Shown here piece after piece: positions 33,862-42,652 of a DNA stretch of 55,529 nt. The notes under the pieces are model-generated. The model was given only the letters and a program-made list of their open reading frames with translations, ran no database searches and was not told where the DNA came from. Source of the stretch: Flavobacterium sp. UBA6135 (lineage in GTDB: Bacteria; Bacteroidota; Bacteroidia; Flavobacteriales; Flavobacteriaceae); contig NZ_DIVJ01000004.1 of the NCBI RefSeq assembly GCF_002428305.1, positions 1 through 55,529 of the forward strand. The letters are read 5' to 3'. The translations under genes and the position numbers were made by a program. The first letter of the stretch is position 1. Each line of letters opens with the position of its first letter.

Positions 33862-36717
33862 ATGAAATACTTCCACGAACAAATCGAAGCCAAATGGCAA
33901 AAATATTGGGCAGAAAACCAAACTTTTGCAGCTACAAATAATTCAGAAAAGCCTAAATATTATGTGTTGGATATGTTTCCATATCCATCCGGTGCCGGTT
34001 TACACGTAGGTCACCCTTTGGGATATATTGCTTCAGATATTGTGGCTCGATACAAACGTCACAAAGGTTTTAATGTATTGCATCCGCAAGGCTATGATTC
34101 GTTCGGACTTCCGGCGGAGCAATATGCCATTCAAACCGGACAACATCCTGAAAAAACGACCAAAGAAAATATAGCTCGTTATCGAGAACAATTGGATAAA
34201 ATCGGGTTTTCATTTGATTGGAGCAGAGAAGTGCGAACTTCCAATCCGGATTATTACAAATGGACACAATGGATATTTATACAATTGTTTGAATCCTATT
34301 ATTGCAAACAAGCCGATAAAGCGTTTCCCATCTCTGAATTAGTAAAAGTATTTGAAGCCGAAGGAAATGCAAATGTTGATTTAATCTGTAATGATGGTGT
34401 TGAATTGTTTTCAGCCGCTGAATGGAATGCTTTTTCATCTGAAAAACAGCAAGAGATTTTATTACAATATCGCTTAACCTATTTAGCCGAAACTGAAGTA
34501 AACTGGTGTCCCGCTTTGGGAACTGTTTTAGCTAACGACGAAATTGTAAACGGCGTTTCCGAACGTGGCGGTCATCCCGTAATTCGAAAAAAAATGACGC
34601 AATGGAGCATGCGAATTTCTGCTTATGCGGAACGATTGCTTCAAGGTTTAGAGACGATTGATTGGAGTGAAAGTATTAAAGAAAGTCAACGAAATTGGAT
34701 TGGGAAGAGTGTTGGAGCTTCTGTTACGTTTCAAGTTTCAGGTTTAGCTTCGCTCTGTTCGACTTCGTCTCGAGTCAATTTTAAAGTTGATGTGTTTACA
34801 ACAAGACCCGACACCATCTTCGGAGTCACTTTCATGACCCTCGCACCTGAACATGAATTGGTTTCGCAAATCACAACTCCTGAACAAAAAGCAGCTGTTG
34901 AAGCCTATGTTGAAGCCACTGCCAAACGTTCCGAAAGAGAAAGAATGGCCGATGTGAAAACCATTTCAGGTGTTTTCACAGGAGCTTATGCTGAACATCC
35001 ATTTACTAATGAACCAATTCCAATTTGGATTGGCGATTATGTATTGGCCGGTTATGGAACAGGAGCCGTAATGGCCGTTCCTTGTGGGGATGAACGTGAT
35101 TATGCATTCGCCAATTTCTTTAAAGGAAAAGAAGGAATGCCCGAAATTAAAAACATTTTCAACAAAGATATTTCCGAAGCTGCATTTGCCGAGAAAAGTG
35201 GTTTTGAATTAGTGAATTCCGATTTCTTAAATGGGTTGGATTATAAATCCGGAACCAAAAAAGCAATTGAAGAATTAGAAAAAATAAAAGCAGGAAAAGC
35301 AAAAGTAAACTACCGTTTGCGTGATGCGGTTTTTTCCCGTCAACGTTATTGGGGCGAACCGTTTCCTGTTTACTACGTAAATGGAATGCCGCAAATGATC
35401 GATGTGAAACATCTACCGATTATTTTACCGGAAGTAGGCAACTATTTACCAACCGAAGACGGACAACCGCCGTTAGGAAATGCTACGCATTGGGCTTGGG
35501 ACAGTGTTCAGTGTTCAGTGGTTAGTAATCAGTTAATTGATAACGTGAAAGTTTTCACATTAGAATTGAACACCATGCCGGGTTGGGCAGGTTCTTCGTG
35601 GTATTGGATGCGGTATATGGATGCTAACAACGAAAACGAATTTGCCAGCCAAGATGCCTTAAACTATTGGGAAAATGTAGATTTATATATTGGAGGAAGC
35701 GAACACGCCACCGGACATTTGTTGTACTCCCGTTTTTGGAATAAATTTCTAAAAGACCGCGGCTTCATCACACCCGAAGAACCCTTTAAAAAGTTGATTA
35801 ATCAGGGGATGATTTTGGGGATGAGTGCAATTGTTTATAGAATTTCAGGTACAAATAAATATGTTTCTAAAAATCTTAAGTCAGAATATGTAACGGAGGA
35901 ATTAAGAGTTGATGTTAACATTGTGAATTCTTCTGATGAAATTGATTTGGATAAACTGAAAAACTGGTTGCCAGAATTTAAAACTGCAGAATTCATAACA
36001 GAAAATGGCAAATATGTTGTAGGTCGTGAAATTGAGAAAATGTCTAAAAGATGGTATAATGTGGTCAATCCCGACGATATTTGCAACCAATACGGAGCCG
36101 ACACCTTACGTTTGTACGAAATGTTTCTTGGTCCGTTAGAACAAGCAAAACCATGGAATACTGCAGGAATTACAGGAGTTTCCGGTTTCCTGAAGAAATT
36201 ATGGCGATTGTATTTTGATGAAAACGGTTTGATTGTAATCAACGACGAACCAACTGCTGAAATGTACAAATCATTACACAAAACCATCAAAAAAGTAACA
36301 GAAGACATCGAGAATTTCTCGTTCAATACTTCCGTTTCTCAGTTTATGATTTGTGTAAATGAATTGGCTCAATTGAAATGCAACCACAGAAAAATTCTCG
36401 AACCGTTAACCATTTTAGTTTCACCGTATGCTCCGCACATTGCCGAAGAATTATGGAGTCAATTGGGTCACAAAGGTTCGGTTTCAACGGTTGCTTTTCC
36501 TGTTTTTGAGGAGAAATATTTAGTAGAATCCGAAAAAGAATATCCGGTTTCCTTCAACGGAAAAATGCGATTTACCATCAAATTACCGTTAGATTTAACC
36601 GCTGCTCAAATTGAAGAAATCGTGATGGCAGACGAACGCACCCAAACTCAATTGCAAGGAAGAACACCGAACAAAGTGATTATCGTTCCGGGAAAAATCA
36701 TCAACTTAGTAGGGTAA
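33862..36717 (+). CDS. leuS: Leucyl-tRNA synthetase with an extra short in-frame block
   Basis: A 951-residue class Ia synthetase. HVGH at 48-51 is the HIGH motif and KMSKR at 726-730 the KMSKS loop, in the form with Arg. The editing domain (about 225-430) has the threonine-rich FTTRPDTIFGVTFM block and GTGAVMAVPCGDERD. A long loop before KMSKR (about residues 655-720) is usual in Bacteroidota. Two stretches look unlike the rest: residues 294-307 before FKVDVFTTRPD, coded by DNA rich in TTCG words, and residues 548-558, coded by tandem AGTGTTC. Both keep the frame and leave the catalytic motifs intact, so the enzyme should work. Confidence 0.97.
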   Translation: MKYFHEQIEAKWQKYWAENQTFAATNNSEKPKYYVLDMFPYPSGAGLHVGHPLGYIASDIVARYKRHKGFNVLHPQGYDSFGLPAEQYAIQTGQHPEKTTKENIARYREQLDKIGFSFDWSREVRTSNPDYYKWTQWIFIQLFESYYCKQADKAFPISELVKVFEAEGNANVDLICNDGVELFSAAEWNAFSSEKQQEILLQYRLTYLAETEVNWCPALGTVLANDEIVNGVSERGGHPVIRKKMTQWSMRISAYAERLLQGLETIDWSESIKESQRNWIGKSVGASVTFQVSGLASLCSTSSRVNFKVDVFTTRPDTIFGVTFMTLAPEHELVSQITTPEQKAAVEAYVEATAKRSERERMADVKTISGVFTGAYAEHPFTNEPIPIWIGDYVLAGYGTGAVMAVPCGDERDYAFANFFKGKEGMPEIKNIFNKDISEAAFAEKSGFELVNSDFLNGLDYKSGTKKAIEELEKIKAGKAKVNYRLRDAVFSRQRYWGEPFPVYYVNGMPQMIDVKHLPIILPEVGNYLPTEDGQPPLGNATHWAWDSVQCSVVSNQLIDNVKVFTLELNTMPGWAGSSWYWMRYMDANNENEFASQDALNYWENVDLYIGGSEHATGHLLYSRFWNKFLKDRGFITPEEPFKKLINQGMILGMSAIVYRISGTNKYVSKNLKSEYVTEELRVDVNIVNSSDEIDLDKLKNWLPEFKTAEFITENGKYVVGREIEKMSKRWYNVVNPDDICNQYGADTLRLYEMFLGPLEQAKPWNTAGITGVSGFLKKLWRLYFDENGLIVINDEPTAEMYKSLHKTIKKVTEDIENFSFNTSVSQFMICVNELAQLKCNHRKILEPLTILVSPYAPHIAEELWSQLGHKGSVSTVAFPVFEEKYLVESEKEYPVSFNGKMRFTIKLPLDLTAAQIEEIVMADERTQTQLQGRTPNKVIIVPGKIINLVG

Positions 36718-36736
36718 TTTCATAAAAAAGTTTTAG

Positions 36737-36776
36737 TCACGATTTGCAAATTTATTTGTGAATTCGTGATTTTTTT
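36737..36776 (+). terminator. Intrinsic terminator of leuS
   Basis: TCACGA and TCGTGA arms with a partly paired inner stem, followed by seven T, 20 bases after the leuS stop. Confidence 0.75.
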
Positions 36777-36877
36777 AAACGATAATAAAATCTTAAAATT
36801 TAAACCTTAATCTATTATTGTTTCAGGTTTTTTTATGTTTTGTTTTTTTGTAACTTGTGGTTATTAAATGGATAAGT

Positions 36878-38506
36878 ATGCAATGGTCGGATTTTGACAT
36901 ATGGAAGTTTCTAGCCGGATTGGGTATTTTTATGTACGGGATGTTTTTGCTGGAAGAAGCTGTAAAACAATTATCAGGTAAAGCCTTTAAAATCTTAATT
37001 CGAAAATCTACAACCGGAAGACTTCGATCGATTTTTACAGGATTATTTTCTACAGCGGTTTTGCAAAGCAGTTCTGCCGTAACATTAATGACGCTAACAT
37101 TTGTTGGAGCCGGTTTGATTTCCATGCAAAATGCCATTGGTGTTGTGATGGGAACAAACCTGGGAACCACAGCAACCAGTTGGCTTGTGGCAACAATCGG
37201 TTTCAAAATAAATATTGAAGGATTGTTTTTACCGTTAATAGGCTTGGGAGGTTTGGGACTGATTTTTTTAAGTAAATCACCTCGCTATAATGGAATTAGT
37301 CGTTTATTGGTAGGACTTGGATTTTTATTCATGGGTCTAGAATACATGAAACTAAGTGTAGAAGGTTTTACAAGTTCTTTTGATTTGGCATCAATACCAC
37401 ATTATGGCACTCTTTTTTATGTATTGATTGCTGTTGTGATGACTTCCGTTATGCAATCTAGTTCGGCAACAATCGCAATTATATTAACGGCTTTGCATAC
37501 CGGATTAATTACATTTTCTGAAGGAGCAGCTATGGTGATTGGTGCGAATATTGGCACGACCACTACAGTAATGTTAGGTGCTTTGGGTGGAATCCCCATA
37601 AAAAAACAAGTGGCTTTAAGTCATTTGATTTTCAATATTTTTACAGGAATTGTGGCTTTTTTGTCGTTACCACTATTGACAAAGCTGATAGGGTTAGCAA
37701 TAAATGGAGATAATAATGCCGTTTTAGGAGTTACATTATTTCATACCTTATTTAATTTGTTAGGCGTTCTTTTGTTTTTGCCATTCATCGGACTACTGGT
37801 GAAGTTACTTCAAAAAGCATATCCTGAAAAGAAATATATAACAACAGAATTTATAGCAAACGCATCTCCTGATTTACCCGAAGCGGCTGTAGTGGCCGTC
37901 AGAAACGAAACCCTTCAGGTGTATCGTTCAACATTACAACTAATTTCTGTATTATTTCATTTGGAAAGGCCTGAAAAAAAGGGACAATTTTTCTCCTCGT
38001 TTTTGTATAGTTCAAAGAAGCAAGCAAATCCCATTGAGGTATTTGAAGACATTCAAAGCAGGGTTAATGCAATTTTGATTTTTTCTTCAAAAATACACGT
38101 TTCGGATTTAGAAGAAATTGAGCAAAAAGATTTAACAAACTCCAATCATATGATTTTGACTCTTTCACAGGTTTCAAAAACCATTGTGAGTATACGTGCT
38201 GAATTGGAAGAAATTGATGCATCCGAAAACCAAAAGGTTCAGGATTTGATGCAATTAATTTCTAATGCAACACTCGAACATTTAGTGTTGTTGCATAATA
38301 GTTCAGCCACGTTCATAGAAAAACATTCCATGGAAATATATCAAAATCAGATAAAACAAGAGTATAAAGTCATTGTTCAAAATATAACGGAGGCAATTGA
38401 ACAAAAATTAATTCAGGAAAAATATATTTCATCACTGCTGATGGTAAATGGTTTTGCCACGCAAACAATCCGACAATTATTCCGGATTTTAGAAAAACAA
38501 GAATAG
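36878..38506 (+). CDS. Na+/phosphate cotransporter family protein (NptA-like, PhoU-like tail)
   Basis: A 542-residue protein from ATG 36878 (MQWSDFDIWKFLAGLGIFMYG); the frame also opens at GTG 36857, but the later start matches the family. The transport part has the two inverted QSSSA repeats, LQSSSAVTLM near 65 and MQSSSATIAI near 197, each followed by a glycine-rich GTNLGTT or GANIGTT turn. Residues from about 330 on are a soluble helical PhoU-like domain. It should import phosphate with sodium across the inner membrane. No pst or pho genes are adjacent. Confidence 0.92.
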   Translation: MQWSDFDIWKFLAGLGIFMYGMFLLEEAVKQLSGKAFKILIRKSTTGRLRSIFTGLFSTAVLQSSSAVTLMTLTFVGAGLISMQNAIGVVMGTNLGTTATSWLVATIGFKINIEGLFLPLIGLGGLGLIFLSKSPRYNGISRLLVGLGFLFMGLEYMKLSVEGFTSSFDLASIPHYGTLFYVLIAVVMTSVMQSSSATIAIILTALHTGLITFSEGAAMVIGANIGTTTTVMLGALGGIPIKKQVALSHLIFNIFTGIVAFLSLPLLTKLIGLAINGDNNAVLGVTLFHTLFNLLGVLLFLPFIGLLVKLLQKAYPEKKYITTEFIANASPDLPEAAVVAVRNETLQVYRSTLQLISVLFHLERPEKKGQFFSSFLYSSKKQANPIEVFEDIQSRVNAILIFSSKIHVSDLEEIEQKDLTNSNHMILTLSQVSKTIVSIRAELEEIDASENQKVQDLMQLISNATLEHLVLLHNSSATFIEKHSMEIYQNQIKQEYKVIVQNITEAIEQKLIQEKYISSLLMVNGFATQTIRQLFRILEKQE

Positions 38507-38614
38507 ATTTTTTTTGACAGATTTACTGACAAAATTGCATATTTGTTAAGGCTGTATTAATTGGTTTAAAATTTGATATATTTATTGTAATTTTAAACTC
38601 TTAAAAAAGTAAAA

Positions 38615-39310
38615 ATGATAGGATATTATATTTTAATCGGAGCAATCGCTTTAGTGAGTTGGTTAGTAAGTAATCAACTAAAAAAGAAATTTGAATTTTA
38701 TTCAAAAGTTCAATTACGTAATGGAATGAGTGGAGCAGAAATTGCTCAACGTATGCTGGAAGATCATGGAATTTATGACGTAAAAGTGATTTCAACTCCC
38801 GGTCGTTTAACGGATCATTATAATCCAACAGACAAAACTGTTAATTTAAGTGAAGCCGTTTATAACCAACGTAATGCTGCTGCAGCTGCCGTTGCCGCAC
38901 ATGAAGTTGGTCATGCTGTGCAACATGCGACAGCCTACGAATGGTTGACAATGCGTTCTAAATTGGTTCCCGTAGTAAGTGTTTCTTCCGGTATGTCACA
39001 ATGGTTAGTGATTGGTGGTTTGATTTTAGGAGCCGCTTCCGGTAGTGCAATCGGATTTTATGTAGCAGTAGCCGGTCTAGTGATGATGGCGTTAGCAACG
39101 ACCTTCAGTTTCATTACTTTACCTGTAGAATATGATGCCAGCAATAGAGCTTTAGCTTGGTTGAAAAAAGCAAACATGGTAGGTCAACAAGAATATGAAG
39201 GAGCACAAGATGCTCTAAAATGGGCGGCTAGAACCTATTTAGTTGCTGCAATCGGTGCGTTAGCATCCTTGTTATATTGGGCTCTTCAAGTATTTGGTTC
39301 TAGAGACTAA
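38615..39310 (+). CDS. Membrane zinc metallopeptidase (YugP family)
   Basis: A 231-residue protein with an N-terminal transmembrane helix (residues 3-20), the zinc-binding HEVGH at 96-100, and two to three further helices in the C-terminal half (about 125-165 and 205-225). The block PGRLTDHYNPTDKTVNLSEAVY before the motif is typical of the YugP/neutral zinc metallopeptidase family. The natural substrate is unknown. It is monocistronic with a strong terminator. No clear promoter box is visible in the 108-base spacer. Confidence 0.93.
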   Translation: MIGYYILIGAIALVSWLVSNQLKKKFEFYSKVQLRNGMSGAEIAQRMLEDHGIYDVKVISTPGRLTDHYNPTDKTVNLSEAVYNQRNAAAAAVAAHEVGHAVQHATAYEWLTMRSKLVPVVSVSSGMSQWLVIGGLILGAASGSAIGFYVAVAGLVMMALATTFSFITLPVEYDASNRALAWLKKANMVGQQEYEGAQDALKWAARTYLVAAIGALASLLYWALQVFGSRD

Positions 39311-39331
39311 TTCAAAAACATTATAAAATAG

Positions 39332-39362
39332 AATCCGTTATGAAAGTAACGGATTTTTTTCA
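39332..39362 (+). terminator. Intrinsic terminator of the zinc metallopeptidase gene
   Basis: AATCCGTTA, six-base loop, TAACGGATT and a T run of nine, 22 bases after the stop. Confidence 0.88.
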
Positions 39363-39377
39363 TTCTGAATCTTCGAG

Positions 39378-39441
39378 ACTTATTCCCGTTTTCCACTTAG
39401 TGCCTTCTTTACTTCGTGGCAAAAAACCCGCAACCCGTAAC
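39378..39441. repeat. Repeat words in the spacer before the Lrp gene
   Basis: On the minus strand the spacer reads as GTTACGGGTTGCGGG, then GCCACGAAGTAAAGAAGGCA and CTAAGTGG: two degenerate words in tandem. The first is related to the CCCGTAACTCGTAAC stretch near 50880. It separates convergent genes. No coding potential is seen. Confidence 0.5.
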
Positions 39442-39443
39442 TT

Positions 39444-39914
39444 TTAAAGTTGTATCTGTCTCTCAATCTGCTGTTCCAGCGAAATAAACGTTTCCGTTCT
39501 CGAAACACCATCTATCGGTTGAATTCTTTTGTTCAACAATTGCATCAAATGTTCGTTGTCTCTACAAATAATTTTGATTAAAATACTCCAGTTTCCTGTG
39601 GTGTAATGACATTCTAAGACTTCAGGAATTTTTTTTAATTCTCTCACAGCATCTGAATTACTGGAAGCTTTATCCAAATAAACGCCAATAAATGCCATGG
39701 TTTTATAACCTAAAACTTTATTATTGATGATGAATTTTGAACCGGAAATGACACCGGCTTCTTCCAGTTTTTTTAACCGTTGATGAATAGCCGCACCGGA
39801 AATTCCGATTTTGTTGGCAATTTGTAAAATGGGTTTTCGGGCATCCTCCATCAAATCACGAAGAATTTCTTTGTCTATTCCGTCTATTTCAATTTGAAGT
39901 GAATTGAGTTTCAT
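39444..39914 (-). CDS. Lrp/AsnC-family transcriptional regulator
   Basis: A 156-residue protein of normal length. The N-terminal helix-turn-helix is at about 17-55 (ILRDLMEDARKPILQIANKIGISGAAIHQRLKKLEEAGVI); the C-terminal RAM effector domain follows with VLECHYTTGNWSILIKI. Lrp-family proteins respond to amino acids and often act globally. The target is unclear; the saccharopine dehydrogenase-like gene lies 0.8 kb away on the same strand. Confidence 0.93.
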   Translation of the reverse strand: MKLNSLQIEIDGIDKEILRDLMEDARKPILQIANKIGISGAAIHQRLKKLEEAGVISGSKFIINNKVLGYKTMAFIGVYLDKASSNSDAVRELKKIPEVLECHYTTGNWSILIKIICRDNEHLMQLLNKRIQPIDGVSRTETFISLEQQIERQIQL

Positions 39915-39930
39915 GGTTGTAAATTTTAAT

Positions 39931-39960
39931 CAAAAGTATTTAAAAAGTTTTAAAGATTAA
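39931..39960 (-). promoter_or_regulatory. Promoter of the Lrp-family gene
   Basis: On the minus strand TTA (39960-39958), a 19-base spacer and TACTTTTG (39938-39931), 16 bases before the ATG. Confidence 0.55.
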
Positions 39961-40053
39961 TTTTTTAGATTCTTTTAGTTGAAATTCAATTTTCTTATTT
40001 TTTACAATTTTCAACTTTATAATACGTTATTAGGTTTCTATGGTATAAAAAAT

Positions 40054-40061
40054 TAAATTTG
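40054..40061 (+). promoter_or_regulatory. -7 promoter box of the coiled-coil membrane protein gene
   Basis: TAAATTTG, 33 bases before the ATG at 40095. No TTG at -33. Confidence 0.5.
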
Positions 40062-40094
40062 TTTTTATAATTTTTTAGAACCAAACCAACTCTA

Positions 40095-40697
40095 ATGAAA
40101 CGCAACCTATATCTCCTACTGTTTATTTTCCTTTTCACAACCGTTTATTCACAAGAACAAACCGATTCTGGTTCACCTGCAACTATGAATGGTTCTTTAG
40201 ATCAACAATTTGAATATGTTTTACAGAAGTCTAATAATTTTCAGGAATATAAAGTAGTAAAAAAGGATTTTTTGTTGTTGCTAAAGAAAAACAGTATTGA
40301 TTCTTCCAACCGATTCAAAAAGGAATTGATTGCTATAAAAGAACAAGTAGCTTCACATGATAACGAAGTGAAAATTTTAAAAGACACACTTGCTACAACA
40401 AAAGTGGCGTTAGAAAAACTACAATCGGCTCAAAACAGTATTTTATTTTTAGGTGCTCCTGTCAGCAAAACCAACTACAATCTTATCATGTGGGGAATTG
40501 TAGTCGCATTATTTTTGTTTTTGTTTCTACTGTTTTTTCAAATGAGAAATGCAAAAGCAACAGCCAAAGAAGCCAAAGAAGCTAGTGACAAAATAGAATC
40601 CGATTTTGAAGATTACAAACAAAAAGCTTTGGAAAAAGAACAAAAATTGGGGCGTCAACTTCAAGATGAAATCAACAAACACAAAGCTTCCAAATAA
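40095..40697 (+). CDS. Membrane-anchored coiled-coil protein of unknown function
   Basis: A 200-residue protein. Residues 1-19 form a signal peptide (ending VYSQ). A periplasmic helical region follows to about 115 with heptad-like Leu/Lys/Glu pattern, then one transmembrane helix near 130-150 (WGIVVALFLFLFLLFF) and a highly charged cytoplasmic coiled coil to the C-terminus. No enzymatic motif is visible. Similar proteins in flavobacteria sometimes carry a tRNA methyltransferase label, which this sequence does not support. It meets the next gene tail to tail three bases apart. Confidence 0.8.
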   Translation: MKRNLYLLLFIFLFTTVYSQEQTDSGSPATMNGSLDQQFEYVLQKSNNFQEYKVVKKDFLLLLKKNSIDSSNRFKKELIAIKEQVASHDNEVKILKDTLATTKVALEKLQSAQNSILFLGAPVSKTNYNLIMWGIVVALFLFLFLLFFQMRNAKATAKEAKEASDKIESDFEDYKQKALEKEQKLGRQLQDEINKHKASK

Positions 40698-40700
40698 GGT

Positions 40701-42071
40701 TTAACTTCCAACGTTGTTGGGGTTGTAGCCCAAATAAGGTACCTCTTTATCATTGAAAACAACACCAAAAGTTTCCAATTCTTTCAAAATGGGTTCATAA
40801 ACTTCTTTTTGAATTGGGAGTTGGACGCCTGTAGTTTTAATGTTTCCTTTCAGAATTTGAAGTGTGGCAATGGCAACTGGGAGTCCAACGGTTTTTGCCA
40901 TAGCGGTATAGGTTTGGTCTTCGCCAATACAAACCATGGTGCTGTCAATTTGTTTCTTTTCGCCGTTTAATTCATAACCAAATTTGTGATACATCACAAT
41001 CATGTCTTTATCGTTAGGTTGCAAAGCCCATTTTTCAGCTAAGATGTATTCTAGATATTGTGCCGGAGAAGCATTTTTTAAACCTGATTTTTTAGTAGCA
41101 TTAAACAAATCCAATTCCACCAATTTGTCCCATATGACATCATCTTGATCAATTTTCAGATAATGACGTAATTTTAATTCTACCGAATCCGTGGGATGGT
41201 AGGCCAAAAAAGAATTAGTAAAATCGCGATAACTCATGTTCTCAGAATTTTCCATGGTATAGGTATCGTCGGTCATGCCTAGTTGAACTAACATGTCCCA
41301 AGCTTTTGAATAGCCCACTCTTCGCAATGTTCCGCGATACATGGTTTGAATGGCATCCAAACCATAAATGCTTCTGTATTTTAAGGAGTCACGGTTAGCA
41401 TAACCTTCAAAACGGCCGTAACCTTCCACTTCCATAAATTCGGTTCTGCGAAATAATTTATTATAAGGTATGTATTTGTATTTTCCTTCCTGAATAAATT
41501 TTGAAACACCACCTTGACCTGCCAAAACTACATTTCTTGGGTTCCATGAAAATTTATAATTCCACAGGTTTGTATCACTTTCGGGAGCTACTAGTCCGCC
41601 ACAAAACGATTCAAATTGAATCATTTTTCCGCCTTTGGCTCTAATTTCATCAATTACTTTCATGGCACTCATGTGGTCAATTCCGGGGTCAAGACCAATT
41701 TCATTCATAAAAAGTAAACCATTTTCTTTTGCTAAAGTATCCAGTTCCTGCATTTCTTTACTAATATAGGATGCAGTTACCATGTTTTTTTTGAAGGTAA
41801 TGCAATCTTTGGCGATATCAACATGAAGATGAGCCGGAAGCATTGAAATAACAATGTCGGCCTTTTCAATTTCTTTTTGACGGTCGGATACAGCAAATAT
41901 ATCTAAAGCTATTGCTCTTGCATTTTTATGATTTTGAACTTTCTTTTCTGCTAATTCAAGAGATAAATCTGCAATAGTAATTTGAATAGCTTCTTCTTCA
42001 GATTTGTTTAATAAGTACTTTATAAGAGAGGATGCCGATCGTCCAGCACCAATAATTAGAATTTTTTTCAT
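40701..42071 (-). CDS. Saccharopine dehydrogenase-family protein
   Basis: A 456-residue protein beginning MKKILIIGAGRSASSLIKYL, a Rossmann nucleotide-binding motif at the very N-terminus. The substrate domain contains the family signature GLDPGIDHMSAMKVIDE near 143-159 and the FESFCGGLVAPES block. Eukaryotic relatives (saccharopine reductase and LKR/SDH) act in lysine synthesis or breakdown; the bacterial function, probably lysine degradation, is inferred. The frame is open 15 codons further, but the -7-like box at 42090-42097 places transcription downstream of that start. No other lysine genes are adjacent. Confidence 0.9.
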   Translation of the reverse strand: MKKILIIGAGRSASSLIKYLLNKSEEEAIQITIADLSLELAEKKVQNHKNARAIALDIFAVSDRQKEIEKADIVISMLPAHLHVDIAKDCITFKKNMVTASYISKEMQELDTLAKENGLLFMNEIGLDPGIDHMSAMKVIDEIRAKGGKMIQFESFCGGLVAPESDTNLWNYKFSWNPRNVVLAGQGGVSKFIQEGKYKYIPYNKLFRRTEFMEVEGYGRFEGYANRDSLKYRSIYGLDAIQTMYRGTLRRVGYSKAWDMLVQLGMTDDTYTMENSENMSYRDFTNSFLAYHPTDSVELKLRHYLKIDQDDVIWDKLVELDLFNATKKSGLKNASPAQYLEYILAEKWALQPNDKDMIVMYHKFGYELNGEKKQIDSTMVCIGEDQTYTAMAKTVGLPVAIATLQILKGNIKTTGVQLPIQKEVYEPILKELETFGVVFNDKEVPYLGYNPNNVGS

Positions 42072-42089
42072 GCCATAATTAATATCACA

Positions 42090-42097
42090 CGAAAGTA
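42090..42097 (-). promoter_or_regulatory. Near-consensus -7 box of the saccharopine dehydrogenase-like gene
   Basis: TACTTTCG on the minus strand, one mismatch to TAnnTTTG, 18 bases before the chosen ATG. Confidence 0.4.
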
Positions 42098-42162
42098 GGC
42101 ATTTGTTATAATTCAAACAAAATTTAAGATGTTAATTATAACGTTTGCGTAAAAAGGTTTTT

Positions 42163-42170
42163 TAAATTTG
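42163..42170 (+). promoter_or_regulatory. -7 promoter box of the DUF423 gene
   Basis: TAAATTTG, 16 bases before the ATG at 42187. A TTG is present upstream (42145-42147) but at only 15 bases spacing. Confidence 0.55.
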
Positions 42171-42186
42171 ACTATAAATTCAAAAC

Positions 42187-42570
42187 ATGAATAAAAAACT
42201 TGTACTAGCCGCATCCGTCTTAGGATTGTTCGCAATAATTTTAGGAGCATTTGGAGCTCATGGTTTAAAGAAAATACTAACAGCCGACGAATTAATTACT
42301 TTTGAAACGGGAGTGAAATATCAAATGTATCATGCCTTGTTTTTACTGTTCTTAGCATCAAACACTTTGATTTCTGAATCGGCAAAAAAGATGATTTATT
42401 ATTTGGTTCTACTGGGTGTTTTGTTCTTTTCAGGTTCCATTTATTTATTGGCCACAAATAATGCTACGGCTATTGATTTTTCATTTTTAGGACCCATAAC
42501 TCCAATAGGAGGGTTGCTTTTAATTCTAGCTTGGGGGAAGTTATTTGCAGCTGTTTTAAGCAAGAAATAA
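42187..42570 (+). CDS. DUF423 small membrane protein
   Basis: A 127-residue protein with four transmembrane helices and the N-terminal LGAFGAHGLKK motif typical of DUF423 (YwdK-like) proteins. Another typical stretch is FETGVKYQMYHALFLL. The biochemical role is unknown. It is followed by pckA on the same strand, but pckA has its own promoter. Confidence 0.92.
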   Translation: MNKKLVLAASVLGLFAIILGAFGAHGLKKILTADELITFETGVKYQMYHALFLLFLASNTLISESAKKMIYYLVLLGVLFFSGSIYLLATNNATAIDFSFLGPITPIGGLLLILAWGKLFAAVLSKK

Positions 42571-42611
42571 TAATTTTAAATTAAAAAAAGCATCAGAAGG
42601 ATTTAATTTTT

Positions 42612-42619
42612 TACTTTTG
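42612..42619 (+). promoter_or_regulatory. -7 promoter box of pckA
   Basis: TACTTTTG; its final TTG coincides with the first possible start of the pckA frame (42617), which is therefore not a start. The leader to ATG 42653 is about 27 bases. Confidence 0.6.
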
Positions 42620-42652
42620 CAAACAATTAATTACACAACACAAATTAAATTT

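Noticed and set aside
35835..36326. Long open frame antisense to leuS
   Set aside because: It mirrors the codon structure of leuS, has no family resemblance, promoter or plausible start, and leuS is clearly the real gene.
38518..38540. Direct repeat TTTGACAGA / TTACTGACA upstream of the zinc metallopeptidase gene as a regulator site
   Set aside because: Too degenerate and too short to separate from chance in AT-rich DNA.
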